DNA of 64,000 bases from Vagococcus hydrophili (GCF_011304195.1 NZ_CP049887.1:1178001-1242000); one strand, 5' to 3'. Shown: positions 1 to 11,600, counted from the first letter of the stretch. Notes: generated from the letters alone by a model not told the origin. Numbers and translations: made by a program.

Positions 1-1
1 G

Positions 2-157
2 GCTTACGCTAAAAAGTTAATCGATTTAGGTGTTGATACGACAGTTACTTTGTATAACGGGATGGGGCATGCTTATATTGATCAAATCGGTAACTTCCCA
101 CAAGCAGAGGATTGTATTCGCGACATAAGTGACTTTGTTAGAAAGAATCGAAAATAA
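2..157 (+). CDS. C-terminal fragment of an alpha/beta hydrolase (esterase/lipase-like)
   Basis: The window opens inside a reading frame that gives about 51 residues before a TAA stop. The piece NGMGHAYID followed by a helix ending in DFVRKNRK is typical of the end of an alpha/beta-hydrolase fold, where the His of the GMGH turn is the catalytic-triad histidine. The nucleophile elbow lies upstream of the window, so the substrate cannot be judged. The stop codon shares its last A with the ATG of the next gene (TAATG), which suggests translational coupling. The family call is an inference from one short motif. Confidence 0.6.
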   Translation, partial: AYAKKLIDLGVDTTVTLYNGMGHAYIDQIGNFPQAEDCIRDISDFVRKNRK

Positions 158-963
158 TGAAGAAAAAAACATGGGCTTTGTTTATCTTATTCGCTATTTT
201 ATTAGTCAGTTTTACTTTTATGGATTTGGAAATATCACAAATTTTGTATAATCCAGAAAGTTTATTCGGTTGGTTTTTCGAGTCATTTGGTGAAGTGGTT
301 CTGGCATTGATAGGTTGTTTTAGTGCCGCAAGTTTAATTCGGGTGAGTGGCAAAAAGTGGTCTATTGGAAACATCTTACTGGGAGTCTTATTCTTTTTTG
401 ATACGTTTATGGCGAGTTTCCTAATCACTCACTATTTGAAATTGCCCATGGTTGTGATGGGACTTTTAGCAGGCCTTTGTTTTGTGATTTTTCCTTTGAT
501 TGCTTTAAAGATTAAGGAAGCTGATTTTGAAGTGGTGAGAAGAATTGCTAAAGCAGGTGTTGTTATTTCCTTGGCACCGATTATTATTGTGACTGTTTTA
601 AAAGTTCTTTGGGGCAGACAACGTTACCGTAGTATGGTCAACCCAGCAGCCGAATTTACACCTTGGTATGTGATTAATGGCTTCACTACAGATGACAACT
701 TTATGTCATTTCCTTCTGGTCACTCAGCGAACAGTGCCACGATTATTTGGATTACGTGGTTACCTATGTGGTTAGAGAAACTAAAAGGCAAAGAAATGAT
801 GCTTTACGGAATTGTGGCGGCTTGGATTGTTTGTGTGATGTTGAGTCGTGTGATTATGGGAGCTCATTTTGCTAGTGATGTGTTAATGGGCGCTAGTATA
901 ACGATTGCTTTAAATTTATATTTGAAGAAAAAATGGGGTGGAAATCCTCTGAGAGAATGTTAA
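157..963 (+). CDS. PAP2-family membrane phosphatase
   Basis: A 268-residue protein with about six membrane segments and the three PAP2 signature blocks. They are K149-x-x-x-x-R154 (KVLWGR), PSGH at 186-189 inside SFPSGHSANS, and SR230-231 with H237 and D241 (SRVIMGAHFASD). The first block ends RQRY rather than the usual RP. The family removes phosphate from lipid phosphates such as phosphatidylglycerophosphate or undecaprenyl pyrophosphate at the membrane; which one is not visible here. The start overlaps the stop of the hydrolase before it, so the two are probably one operon. Confidence 0.88.
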   Translation: MKKKTWALFILFAILLVSFTFMDLEISQILYNPESLFGWFFESFGEVVLALIGCFSAASLIRVSGKKWSIGNILLGVLFFFDTFMASFLITHYLKLPMVVMGLLAGLCFVIFPLIALKIKEADFEVVRRIAKAGVVISLAPIIIVTVLKVLWGRQRYRSMVNPAAEFTPWYVINGFTTDDNFMSFPSGHSANSATIIWITWLPMWLEKLKGKEMMLYGIVAAWIVCVMLSRVIMGAHFASDVLMGASITIALNLYLKKKWGGNPLREC

Positions 964-1123
964 ATCTTGAAGTTACTGTAGGATGAATTCATAAATAGAC
1001 AGTGAAAACGAGGTTATACGAATGAAAAATTATTACTACAGCTGGGGGTTCACCCAAAGAATTATCAAATGAGAACTGGGAAGGAGAGGATAGAAAGACG
1101 AAAATTTAAGGAGCAAACAAAAT
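964..1123. other. Intergenic region without a clear gene
   Basis: This 160-bp gap holds a possible 16-residue reading frame at 1022-1072 behind GAGG, beginning MKNYYYSW. It has no family resemblance, so I do not call it a gene. No clear terminator follows the PAP2 gene. Confidence 0.4.
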
Positions 1124-1552
1124 ATGTTAACAAGAAAAATAGCAACACCTAGTGATTATGAGATGATTTTAAAGATATGGAAATTATCGGTAAAGGCAAC
1201 TCACCACTTTTTAAGTGATGAAGACCGTTTGTTTTATAAGGAACAAATTCCGAAATTTTTAGATGCTGTGGAGCTTTCTCTTTGGTTTGATGAGGAGCAG
1301 CTGATTGGTTTTAGTGGGGGAAATGGTTATGAATTAGACATGCTATTTCTAGACCCAAAGTTCATTGGTAAAGGATATGGTCATTCGATTTTAACCTGGT
1401 TAATTGAGAACAAGAACATTTCTTTTATTGATGTGAATAAGCAAAATGAAACAGCTAAAGACTTCTATTTGAAACATGGGTTTAAGGTAGAATCTGAAAG
1501 TCAGACAGATGGCTTTGGTAAGCTTTATCCGATATTACATTTGAAGAGATAA
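1124..1552 (+). CDS. GNAT N-acetyltransferase, YjaB-like
   Basis: A 142-residue single-domain GNAT protein. The acetyl-CoA binding block is LFLDPKFIGKGYGHSIL (motif A, around residues 75-91), followed by the motif B segment VNKQNETAKDFYLKHGFKV. The phrases SVKATHHFLS, the VN.QNE.A..FY run and the ending GKLYPILHL are close to what I recall of E. coli YjaB, so it most likely acetylates an amine or protein lysine. AAGGAG lies a suitable distance before the ATG. It stands alone and is followed by a terminator. Confidence 0.85.
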   Translation: MLTRKIATPSDYEMILKIWKLSVKATHHFLSDEDRLFYKEQIPKFLDAVELSLWFDEEQLIGFSGGNGYELDMLFLDPKFIGKGYGHSILTWLIENKNISFIDVNKQNETAKDFYLKHGFKVESESQTDGFGKLYPILHLKR

Positions 1553-1559
1553 TAGAAAA

Positions 1560-1595
1560 ATCCAGATTCGGGAGACTGAACTGGCTTTTTTTTTG
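1560..1595 (+). terminator. Rho-independent terminator after the GNAT gene
   Basis: A CCAG-A-TTC / GAACTGG stem with one bulge is followed by nine T residues. Confidence 0.7.
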
Positions 1596-1718
1596 ATTTT
1601 AACTATCGTCACTTTTTTTAATAAATAATTTTTATTATTAGCTGTGGCTATGGGAATAACTATAAAAAATAGTGGCGGATTTATTTAATGCTATAATTAA
1701 AATAAAAGGAGCGAGGTC

Positions 1719-2447
1719 ATGGAAAGAAAAATCAATGCGTTTCATTTAAAAATTATTGCTATCGTCGCAATGCTAATAAATCATATAGGCCAAGGATTTA
1801 GTATATATGAATACAATCATTTTTTGTTTTTTTCTACAGAATTTATAGGAAAGCTTACTTTTCCCATAATGGCATATTTACTAGTAGAGGGATTTTATTA
1901 TACTAAAAATTTAAAGAAATATATGTTGAGAATGGCATTGTTTTGGGTGATTTCAATCTACCCGTTTCATCTTTTACACGCCCAGGGAACACCATTTGAA
2001 CCAATAGAATTAGTAAATAATATCTTTTTCACCTTACTAATGGGATTACTAATGCTTAGAGCAATAAAAAAAATAACGAATAAAGGCATACGGATCTTTA
2101 TAGTCATAGTATTTTCCCTACTTACGGCGATGTCTGATTGGAGCGTAGTTGGAATTTTTATGATTTATGGCTTTTATATAATAAAAGATCCTAAGAGAAA
2201 AATCATATCACCATGTTTTCATACAACCTTTTTTTTATTTCTAATAATGCTTATGGGAGCTGTAGGTGCGCCTGACAATGTTATGTGGTACATGCCTATT
2301 ACCGCATTAGGTATCTTTTTAGTTATACCACTTTTACTAAATTATAATGGAGAGCGGGGATTGAATAACAATTTTATCAAGTGGGGGTTTTATTTATTTT
2401 ATCCATTACATACAATCGTATTAGTATTAATTAGAAATTTAATTTAG
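1719..2447 (+). CDS. TraX-family integral membrane protein
   Basis: A 242-residue protein, nearly all membrane segments. The N-terminus LKIIAIVAMLINHIGQG is the recognisable TraX start (LK.IA...M..DHIG), and the C-terminal KWGFYLFYPLHTIVL block is also typical. F-plasmid TraX acetylates pilin; chromosomal relatives in Firmicutes have no settled role, so this is family-level only. AGGAG precedes the ATG. It is monocistronic, with terminators on both sides. The base composition is A/T-richer than the lrgAB genes beside it. Confidence 0.85.
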   Translation: MERKINAFHLKIIAIVAMLINHIGQGFSIYEYNHFLFFSTEFIGKLTFPIMAYLLVEGFYYTKNLKKYMLRMALFWVISIYPFHLLHAQGTPFEPIELVNNIFFTLLMGLLMLRAIKKITNKGIRIFIVIVFSLLTAMSDWSVVGIFMIYGFYIIKDPKRKIISPCFHTTFFLFLIMLMGAVGAPDNVMWYMPITALGIFLVIPLLLNYNGERGLNNNFIKWGFYLFYPLHTIVLVLIRNLI

Positions 2448-2473
2448 CTATTGATTCAAGAATAGCAGGCTTA

Positions 2474-2507
2474 TAGGAATCCTTTTAAATGGGGATTCTT
2501 TTTTTTA
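2474..2507 (+). terminator. Terminator after the TraX-family gene
   Basis: AGGAATCC pairs with GGATTCT across an 8-base loop and is followed by eight T residues. Confidence 0.8.
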
Positions 2508-2644
2508 AGAATCTAGTACCTACCTGTCATATTTTAAAAATAGTTGGTTTTTGAAAATTTTCAAGTTGATTTTCATTTAAGACATTCAAAACTTGCTTAA
2601 AAAGTGCTAAACTATGGTCAAGGTAAGCGAAAGGAAGATTACTT

Positions 2645-3028
2645 TTGAAAGTTATGAAGCAGTTATTCGTCATATTTTTATTTTCTTTTTTAGGAGAGAT
2701 TGTCTCGAAGATTATTCCGATTCCAGGTAGTGTGATTGGGATGGTGCTTTTATTTTTTGCTCTTCATTTTAAATGGATTAAAATGGAGCAAGTGGAAGAC
2801 ACAGGACATTGGCTCATTAACAACATGGGATTGTTTTTCGTTCCAGCAGGAGTTGGACTGATGGCTAATTTTGAGATGTTAAAGGACATTTGGTGGCAGT
2901 TGCTGATTATTATGGTGATTACAACAGGTCTAATGATTGTCTTTGTGGGACGTGTGGTTCAACGAATCAAGCGTCGTTTCGATAAAAAAACTCTATTAAA
3001 AAAGGAATTAAAATCTCATGTTGAATGA
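2645..3028 (+). CDS. lrgA: LrgA/CidA-family holin-like protein
   Basis: A 127-residue protein with four membrane segments. FLGEIVSKIIPIPGSVIGMVLLF and NNMGLFFVPAGVGLM are hallmark CidA/LrgA stretches. In staphylococci LrgA/CidA control murein hydrolase activity and autolysis; newer work links the family to transport of overflow metabolites. The frame opens with TTG at 2645 after GGAAG; ATG at 2654 is the alternative start. It overlaps lrgB by 11 bases, so the pair is translated together. Confidence 0.88.
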   Translation: MKVMKQLFVIFLFSFLGEIVSKIIPIPGSVIGMVLLFFALHFKWIKMEQVEDTGHWLINNMGLFFVPAGVGLMANFEMLKDIWWQLLIIMVITTGLMIVFVGRVVQRIKRRFDKKTLLKKELKSHVE

Positions 3029-3725
3029 TATATTGAAAAATCCCTTACTTTGGATTACGGTGACGTTTGGTTTTTACTTACTATCTAGCCATTTAAAAGC
3101 TAAATATCCGTCGAACCCACTATTTACACCTTTATCTTTTACGATTATCGTGATTATTATTTTATTGATGGTCTTTGATGTGCCGTTAAATACCTATCAA
3201 GAGGGTGGTAAATATTTTAGTCTATTTATCACACCAGCAACGGTTTCTCTAGCGATTTCTTTAGAGAAAAATTTTGATTATCTCCGTCGCTATTTTCCAG
3301 CAATTTTAAGTGGGATCTTTTTAGGTGTTCTTTTCCACACGATTTTGATTTTCTTATTTGCGAAAGTCTTTAACTTTAATCAAGAAATGGTGGTAACCTT
3401 GATTCCTAAATCGATTACGACAGCGATTGCGGTTGGGGTTTCGGACTCTTTAGGTGGGATTGTTTCTTTAACGGTTGGTTTAGTGGTTATCACAGGTGTT
3501 TTAGGAGCGATGATAGGCCCAAGTGTGATGAAATGGTTTGGTGTGGATGATCCAGTGGCGCAGGGAATCGCTTTAGGTAGTGCTTCTCATGCGATTGGAA
3601 CGTCTCGTGCGATTGAGATGGGAGAAGTTCAAGGAGCGATGGCAGGACTTGCGATTGTCGTGACGGGAATTACCGTTGTGGCATTGGCACCGATTGCAGC
3701 AATTGTTGCGGGTTGGGTGATTTAA
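3018..3725 (+). CDS. lrgB: LrgB-family membrane protein
   Basis: A 235-residue polytopic protein of the LrgB/CidB family. Diagnostic stretches are LIPKSITTAIAVGVSDSLGG and GIALGSASHAIGTSRAIEMGE. It is the partner of LrgA, whose gene overlaps it by 11 bp. A strong terminator follows, so lrgAB is a two-gene unit. No LytSR two-component genes, the usual regulators of lrgAB, lie next to it in this window. Confidence 0.9.
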   Translation: MLNDILKNPLLWITVTFGFYLLSSHLKAKYPSNPLFTPLSFTIIVIIILLMVFDVPLNTYQEGGKYFSLFITPATVSLAISLEKNFDYLRRYFPAILSGIFLGVLFHTILIFLFAKVFNFNQEMVVTLIPKSITTAIAVGVSDSLGGIVSLTVGLVVITGVLGAMIGPSVMKWFGVDDPVAQGIALGSASHAIGTSRAIEMGEVQGAMAGLAIVVTGITVVALAPIAAIVAGWVI

Positions 3726-3728
3726 AAA

Positions 3729-3777
3729 ATGGTCAGTATTCAGAAGGCATCATGCACTGAATACTGACTATTTTTAT
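3729..3777 (+). terminator. Terminator of lrgAB
   Basis: A perfect 12-bp stem (GTCAGTATTCAG / CTGAATACTGAC) with a run of T after it and a run of A before it. Confidence 0.85.
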
Positions 3778-3796
3778 ATTAAATGTTGCAGTTCGT

Positions 3797-3946
3797 TTAA
3801 TGTTCATCATTTAAATCGTTGATAAGACTTTCGATATTCGTAAAACATTTAACATCACCATTTTCAATATCTGATAAAGCATTTATGATTTCCGAGTTAT
3901 TTAAAAAGTCTGATGCTTTTTCCTTTAAATATATTTGTACCATCAT
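3797..3946 (-). CDS. Small acidic protein, antitoxin-like (unrecognised)
   Basis: A 49-residue frame on the minus strand, starting at ATG 3946 behind AAAGGG with 5-base spacing. It ends ESLINDLNDEH. The pattern of a short N-terminal strand (MVQIYLKEKAS) followed by an acidic helical tail resembles small type II antitoxins of the Phd/RelB kind, but no toxin gene adjoins it. The frame has no internal stop, a clear ribosome site and ordinary codon use. It could be an orphan antitoxin, a small regulator, or not expressed. Confidence 0.5.
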   Translation of the reverse strand: MMVQIYLKEKASDFLNNSEIINALSDIENGDVKCFTNIESLINDLNDEH

Positions 3947-4114
3947 ATCAGCCCTTTCTATTAATTAATAATAGCTTTTTTGTAATGAGTTGTATATAAA
4001 TATTGAATTCTATGTAAGAATGAAATTTAAAAATCGACCTCTCTTTTGCTTCTTTTTTCATTTCTTAGTATAATTTATAAGATAAATCGTAAAAATGAAA
4101 CGGAGATATAAATA

Positions 4115-5077
4115 ATGACAACTAATTTTTGGGCAGAATTACCGAAGCCTTTTTTTGTTTTAGCACCAATGGAAGATGTAACAGATGTGGTTTTTCGCCA
4201 TGTGGTAAAAGAAGCAGGCGCACCTGATGTTTTCTTTACGGAGTTCACAAATTCAGATAGTTACTGCCATCCAGAAGGTCGCGACAGCGTTCGTGGACGT
4301 TTGGTTTTTACTGAAGATGAACAGCCAATGGTGGCACACATTTGGGGAGATAAACCAGAATTTTTCCGTGAAATGAGTATTGGTTTAGCTGAAATGGGCT
4401 TTAAAGGAATCGATTTAAATATGGGCTGTCCAGTTCCCAACGTAGCTGATCGTGGTAAAGGAAGTGGCTTGATTTTAAGACCGGAAGTTGCAGCCGAGTT
4501 AATTCAAGCGGCTAAAGCAGGCGGTTTGCCTGTGAGTGTGAAGACACGTTTAGGTTTTAAAGAATTATCAGAAATGGAAGATTGGATTACTCACTTACTA
4601 AAACAAGACATTGCTAATTTGTCGATCCATTTGAGAACGCGAGATGAGATGAGTAAAGTGGATGCTCATTGGGATATGATTCCTGAGATTATGGCAATTC
4701 GTGATAAAGTCGCGCCTAACACGCTGATTACGATTAATGGAGATATCTTAGACCGTCAGCAAGGCTTAGAATTAGCTGAAAAATATGGCGTGGATGGGAT
4801 TATGATTGGTCGTGGGATTTTTAAAAATCCTTATGCCTTTGAAAAAATCCCTAGAGAACATAGTTCAGAAGAGTTACTTGGGTTACTTCATATGCAAATT
4901 GATTTACAAGATGAATACGGCGAGTTAGTCCCTCGTTCAATCGTAGGATTGCACCGTTTCTTTAAAATTTATGTTAAAGGCTTCCCTGGAGCCAGTGATT
5001 TACGAGTGAAATTGATGAACACAAAATCAACAGCGGAAGTTAGAGCTATTTTAGCAGAGTTTGAGTTAAATAAATAA
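4115..5077 (+). CDS. tRNA-dihydrouridine synthase (Dus family)
   Basis: A 320-residue FMN-dependent TIM-barrel protein. APMEDVTD (17-24) is the N-terminal FMN-site motif and C105 in LNMGCPVPN is the catalytic cysteine. Further conserved pieces are VKTRLGF, ITINGDI and [16 protein letters not shown] (phosphate-binding end of the barrel). It reduces uridine to dihydrouridine in the D-loop of tRNA with NADPH. The subgroup (DusB- or DusC-like) is not decided. GGAG precedes the ATG, and the gene is followed by its own terminator. Confidence 0.93.
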   Translation: MTTNFWAELPKPFFVLAPMEDVTDVVFRHVVKEAGAPDVFFTEFTNSDSYCHPEGRDSVRGRLVFTEDEQPMVAHIWGDKPEFFREMSIGLAEMGFKGIDLNMGCPVPNVADRGKGSGLILRPEVAAELIQAAKAGGLPVSVKTRLGFKELSEMEDWITHLLKQDIANLSIHLRTRDEMSKVDAHWDMIPEIMAIRDKVAPNTLITINGDILDRQQGLELAEKYGVDGIMIGRGIFKNPYAFEKIPREHSSEELLGLLHMQIDLQDEYGELVPRSIVGLHRFFKIYVKGFPGASDLRVKLMNTKSTAEVRAILAEFELNK

Positions 5078-5081
5078 TCCG

Positions 5082-5127
5082 AAACCTTTTAATGTGTGTT
5101 TTAAACACTCTTTAAAAGGTTTTTATA
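5082..5127 (+). terminator. Terminator after the dus gene
   Basis: AAACCTTTTAA pairs with TTAAAAGGTTT, ending in TTTTT. A smaller GTGTTTTAAACAC palindrome lies inside the loop. Confidence 0.8.
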
Positions 5128-5602
5128 ATTATTTTGTATAAACAAGAGTATGATGTTGTAATAAATGAAGTTTGTTAAACGAAGAATAGATTTAATAAAA
5201 AAACAGTTAGAATTAAGAACATTTTTTTGTTTTTAGAGTATATACCGTTATTTAAAATATCTTAAAAAGGACTAACTAAGTTTATAGAGGTGGTTTTATA
5301 GATAAAAATACTAATGATGTTCTGTTTGTCTCTCTATTTTTTAGTTATTAAAATCAGATGAGATGTTCGAAAAAATAATATTAAAAATATTACGTTATTT
5401 TATTCATAGTATAACGTTTTAAAAATAATGAATAGATTTTCTTTCTATTAGTAAGTTTGATAACGGATACACTTAGATATATGACGAAATTCACAAAAAG
5501 AACATATGTTATATTACGTATCATGATGCAAAAAGTGAAAATGTCTTTTAAAATAAAACCTCTATAATTGTATTTGCCGAATAAATAAAACGGTAAATAA
5601 GT
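5128..5602. other. Long AT-rich leader upstream of the giant adhesin
   Basis: About 475 bp with no supportable gene. A 23-residue frame at about 5164 has no ribosome site. The length and extreme A+T content suggest a control region or long untranslated leader for the adhesin gene. I could not pick a single convincing promoter. Confidence 0.5.
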
Positions 5603-5632
5603 ACGATGTCTACCCAGGCGTCGTTTTTTTTA
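5603..5632 (+). terminator. Terminator-like hairpin in the adhesin leader (possible attenuator)
   Basis: ACGATG pairs with CGTCGT (one G-T pair) and is followed directly by eight T residues, 32 bp before the TTG start of the adhesin. If transcription starts upstream, this would act as a leader terminator. It may instead end an unseen upstream transcript. Confidence 0.5.
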
Positions 5633-5663
5633 CTAGTATTTTAGAAATAGGGGATGGGGAAAA

Positions 5664-8600
5664 TTGAATAAGAAGTTTAATAAAATGTTAGTTTTATTTG
5701 TGACATTGTTATTTACCATGCAATCCTTTGTACCATTAATTGCATTGGCAAATGAAACAGATGGAGATTCAACTAAGTTAACAAGCTTAGACATTGTGTC
5801 TGAAAATGAAGAGGATGTTGTAGCAGATATATCAGCACACATTAGTAACACCACAGACACTGAACAAGTTTCACAGATTGATTTAAATCAAGGGGCAGAA
5901 ATGTCACTTATAAATGTGGAAGGTATTAATCAAGAAGCAGTTTCGGTCAGTAGTGATCAAAAAATATTGATTAAAACAAATGCTAAAGAAGAAATAGATA
6001 CGAAGATATCTTTCAATATTAAAAGAAAAAGTTTAGGACAAGCGAGTGAATTGATTGCTAAAACTACTACCCAAGTGGTGTCTGCTAAACTTAACCCGCA
6101 AGCTGTATTAGAGGAAGATACAACATCCGAAGTAACACAGGAAACAAAAAAACAAGTAGCACCAAGAAAAGAATTATCGAGCTCAGATCTATCATCAGGA
6201 TTAGAAATGATGATTGAACTTAATGGGGAAAAATTCAATGGTGTTCCAGTTGTTAAAGAAAATGACGTCTTTACTTTTAGATTAGGTTACCAAGCAGGAA
6301 CAACGAATCTAATCGGAAAAACAGTTCCAGTTGTCTTTCCAGAAGGTTTAGAAATTACTGACAGTGTTTTAAAAGTTCCAGCTGGAAATGAAAACATTGA
6401 AAGTATCACACGAGACGCTGAAAACCCTCAAAAATTATATATTAAATTTAAAGAACAAACGATTAACCAAAATGGTGAATTTACAATTTCTGGTAAATAT
6501 AAATTAAGTCAAAATGTTAAGAATGAAGAGCGTACCGTTTCTTGGTCGGTTGATGGAGAAGAAGGGGAAATTAAAGTCATTGAAGGCGTGACTGAATTTC
6601 CAGGAAAAGAATACACTAATCAAACAGATAAAAGTGTGAATGCTCATGATAAATATAGTGTGTATCAAGATGCAGACGGCAAGATTACTTTAAACGAAAA
6701 CAAAGATGTAGATGTTCGTTATAACTTGGTATGGGAAACAAAAGAAGGAATTGTCAATGGTACCATTACAGATGAGATGGATGCTGATTGGAAAATCAAT
6801 CCAGATCTTGGAACCATCATTGCGAAAGTAACGACAACGACGATTATAGATGATTTGAATGCCAAAACGGAAACTAAGGAATATCCAATTTCTAGTGAAG
6901 ATATAATAATTGTTGATAATAAATTAACCCTGAAAAATGTTAATTTACCGGCTAATACAAAATTGGAACTAAGTTATCAAGCGGATTTAACGGATCAAGG
7001 AAAAGAAAATCTGAAAGAATATGCTAGAAAAGGATTAGAAAAACCTTTTTCTGGGGATTATATCGTAAAAAATGTAGCGAGTTTTAATGGAAAAGAAGAA
7101 CACGGTGATTTTCCAATCGGTTATTGGAAAGAAGATACAGGAACAGGTCCTGAGATGGGGGACCCAAACAAAGAGAAGGAAGATAAAATCATCAAAAAGA
7201 AAGTCGACAAAGACTTTATTAAACACCCAATCAATGATGAAGGTTATCTTTTAAATGACGAAGGTGAATTAACAACAACTGATTTAAATTATCAAGTTGA
7301 TGTTAATTTGAATGAGTTTAAGACAGACGGCACGAATGCCTTGAAGGAGAATACTGTTTTAGAAGATATCTTACCTTATACCATTGAGTATGATATTACT
7401 AAAACAGCCTTAATGCATAACGGTGTTTCTATTGGTACAGATGTAAGTGATCAATTTAAAGAGGTTCACAGCTCAGAAATGGTTGGAAAAATAGCTGAAG
7501 CACCAGTCTATTCATATGCTATTAAAGATGGTCGTTTATATATGAATCTAGGTAAAAATAAAGACGATAGTTATCAATTAGAAATGACGTTAAGAGTGAA
7601 ACGTGTTTTAGAGGCAGGAGAACCTGGGAATTACAAGCGCCCTACATGGAGTGTTTCCAATTGGGCAGTCCTTAATGATGGTAAAAATAGTTATCAAGCT
7701 TATACTGAAACGAAAATAGAGAAAAAAGATAAAAATGAGTTACCTGTTGATGATCAGCGTGCTTTTAGAAAAAATGGCGCGGAGAGCATTCAAGTTGAAA
7801 AAGGAGAATCAGCTACGATTGATTATGCTTTTGAAATCAATACATGGGATGCTCAAATCATGCAGTTTGATGATTTTGAATTAATTGATTGGGTTAATTT
7901 GGACTATTTCGATGAAGAGTCACTATCTCATTCAGTTATTTCAGGAGAACTGGGTTGGAATGAACGAAATTTAGCGGATTTATTAACTTTTTCTATTGGT
8001 GAAAAAAATGATAAGAACGAAATCCAATTAATTATTCGACCGAATGAAAAATTCAAAGAGATGGCTGCGTCATTTCCGAATGGCAAACGTTTGAAAATTA
8101 ATTTGAGTTTGAAAACCAAAGTTTTTGATAAAAAAGTGTTGTTAAATATTAAAAACACAGCGACTTTCTCAGTGAAAGGTCACGATGAAATTTATACAAG
8201 TACCAAAGAAACAGAAGTGAATTCTTTTGGGGATGAGATGGCGTTAGATAAGCAAGTGGCTTCTATGGATGAGCAAGAATTCAAGAAAAATCTTGATTTT
8301 ACGGCGAAAGAAAATCCTGAAGATAATATCGTAGTTTATCAAATTAAGCTATTACCGAATGGAAATTATACAGGAACTTTTGGTTTTAATGTCTTAGATG
8401 AATTACCGAAAGATGTTGAATTTTTAGGCTTTGTACCTGAGAGAGATTTATTTAAAGAAGTGCCAACTAAAGATAATCGTTTGACGGAAATGAACTTAGT
8501 CGATCAATCAGGTGAATACAAAGCAACATTTGAAAATAATAAAATTGAAATTCGCAATGAAAAAGGGAATAACATCAAAGGTCAATCAACCAGTGTTTAT

Positions 8601-11600
8601 TTCTATGCTCGGATTAATTCTTTGGAGAATGAAGTCGTTAATACACTGAAAAATACAGATGTTGAAGCAGTGGTAGTACCTAATGTTACCAGTCTGTCAG
8701 TTGAAAAAATCTGGGAAGACTATAAAAATACCTTTAAAACTCGCCCAGGATCAATCGAAATAGCATTGTTCCAAAATGGTGAAGAGTTCAAAACAGTTTC
8801 TGTTGACAGTCAAGAGGGAGATATTTGGCACTATACATTTGCTAATCTACCGAAAAAAGACGCTGATGGAAATAACTATCAATATGAAGTAAAAGAAGTG
8901 AACGTGGATGAAAACTACACAAGTAAAGTAGAAGATACGACTATTACGAATACATATATTAATCAAGAAACAACGGAAGTACCAGTGACAAAAGTTTGGA
9001 ATGACTACAGCAATCAATTCAATACAAGACCAGAAACAATCACAGTTGAATTACTTAAAAACGGAGAAGTAGTCGCAACAGAAAAAGTAACAGGTGACTC
9101 AGACAAGTGGAGCTACACCTTCAAAAATTTACCTAAGTATGACAACAAAGGTAAAGAATATAGCTACAGTGTAAAAGAAATCAAAGTACCAGAAAACTAT
9201 ATAAGTAAAGTAGAAGGTACAACGATTACGAACACGTACGTAAATAAAGAAACAACGGAATTACCAGTAACAAAAATCTGGAATGACTACAGCAACCAAT
9301 TCAATACAAGACCAGAAACAATCACAGTTGAGTTATTAAAAAATGGTGAAGTAGTCGCAACAGAAAAAGTAACAGGTGACTCAGACAAGTGGAGCTACAC
9401 CTTCAAAAATTTACCTAAGTATGACAACAAAGGTAAAGAATATAGCTACAGCGTAAAAGAAATCAAAGTACCAGAAAACTACACAAGTAAAGTAGAAGGC
9501 ACAACGATTACAAATACTTACGTCAATAAAGAAACAACAGAATTACCAGTGACAAAAGTTTGGAATGACTACAGCAACCAATTCAATACAAGACCAGAAA
9601 CAATCACAGTTGAGTTATTAAAAAATGGTGAAGTAGTCGCAACAGAAAAAGTAACAGGTGAAACAGACAAATGGAGTTATACATTCAAAGACTTACCGAA
9701 GTATGACAACAAAGGTAAAGAATACAGCTATAGCGTGAAAGAAATCAAAGTACCAGAAAACTATACAAGTAAAGTAGAAGGAACAACGATTACGAACACG
9801 TACGTAAATCAAGCAACAACGGAATTACCAGTAACAAAAATTTGGAATGACTACAGCAACCAATTCAATACAAGACCAGAAAAAATTACGGTTGAGTTAT
9901 TGAAAAATGATGAAGTAGTCGCAACCGAAAAAGTAACGGGTGATTCAAATACATGGAGTTATATATTCAAAGACTTACCGAAGTATGACAACAAAGGTAA
10001 AGAGTTTAGCTACAGCGTGAAAGAAATCAAAGTACCATCTAACTACACAAGCAAAGTAGAAGGCACAACGATTACAAACACATACGTAAATAAAGAAACA
10101 ACCGAATTACCAGTAACGAAAGTTTGGGAAGATTACAGCAACCAATTTAATACAAGGCCAGAAAACATCACGGTTGAGTTGTTAAAAAATGGAGAAGTAG
10201 TCGCGACAGAAAAAGTAACAGGTAAAACAAATACTTGGAACTACACGTTCAAAGACTTACCGAAGTATGACAACAAAGGTAAAGAGTTTAGCTACAGCGT
10301 GAAAGAAATCAAAGTACCATCTAACTACACAAGTAAAGTAGAAGGAACAACGATTACGAACACGTACGTAAATCAAGCAACAACGGAATTACCAGTAACG
10401 AAAGTTTGGAACGATTACAGTAATCAATTCAAAACTCGACCAAAAAACATCACAGTTGAGTTATTGAAAAATGGCGAAGTAGTCGCAACAGAAAAAGTAA
10501 CAGGTGACTCAGACAAGTGGAGCTACACGTTCAAAGACTTACCTAAGTACGACAACAAAGGCAAAGAATTTAGCTATAGCGTCAAAGAAATCAAAGTACC
10601 ATCTAACTACACAAGTAAAGTAGAAGGTACAACGATTACGAACACGTACGTAAATAAAGAAACAACCGAATTACCAGTAACTAAGGTTTGGGAAGATTAC
10701 AGTAATCAATTCAAAATTCGACCAAAAAACATCACAGTTGAATTACTTAAAAACGGTAAATCGGAGATGATTCAAGAAATTAAAGGTGACTCAGACAAAT
10801 GGGAATATACTTTCAAAAATCTACCGAAGTACGACAACAAAGGTAAAGAATTTAGCTACAGCGTGAAAGAAATCCAAGTACCATCTAACTACACAAGTAA
10901 AGTAGAAGGAACAACGATTACGAACACGTACGTAAATCAAGCAACAACGGAATTACCAGTAACGAAAGTTTGGAACGATTACAGTAATCAATTCAAAACT
11001 CGACCAAAAAACATCACAGTTGAGTTATTGAAAAATGGCGAAGTAGTCGCAACAGAAAAAGTAACAGGTGACTCAGACAAGTGGAGCTACACGTTCAAAG
11101 ACTTACCTAAGTACGACAACAAAGGCAAAGAATTTAGCTATAGCGTCAAAGAAATCAAAGTACCATCTAACTACACAAGTAAAGTAGAAGGTACAACGAT
11201 TACGAACACGTACGTAAATCAAGCAACAACCGAATTACCAGTAACTAAGGTTTGGGAAGATTACAGTAATCAATTCAAAATTCGACCAAAAAACATCACA
11301 GTTGAATTACTTAAAAACGGTAAATCGGAGATGATTCAAGAAATTAAAGGTGACTCAGACAAATGGGAATATACTTTCAAAAATCTACCGAAGTACGACA
11401 ACAAAGGTAAAGAATTTAGCTACAGCGTGAAAGAAATCCAAGTACCATCTAACTACACAAGTAAAGTAGAAGGCACAACGATTACGAACACGTACGTAAA
11501 TCAAGCAACAACCGAATTACCAGTAACTAAGGTTTGGGAAGATTACAGTAATCAATTCAAAATTCGACCAAAAAACATCACAGTTGAATTACTTAAAAAC

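Noticed and set aside
1022-1072. Sixteen-residue ORF starting MKNYYYSW behind GAGG
   Set aside because: Too short, no leader or pheromone features and no partner genes; could be chance.
5164-5235. Twenty-three-residue ORF starting MKFVKRR in the adhesin leader
   Set aside because: No ribosome site and low-complexity sequence.
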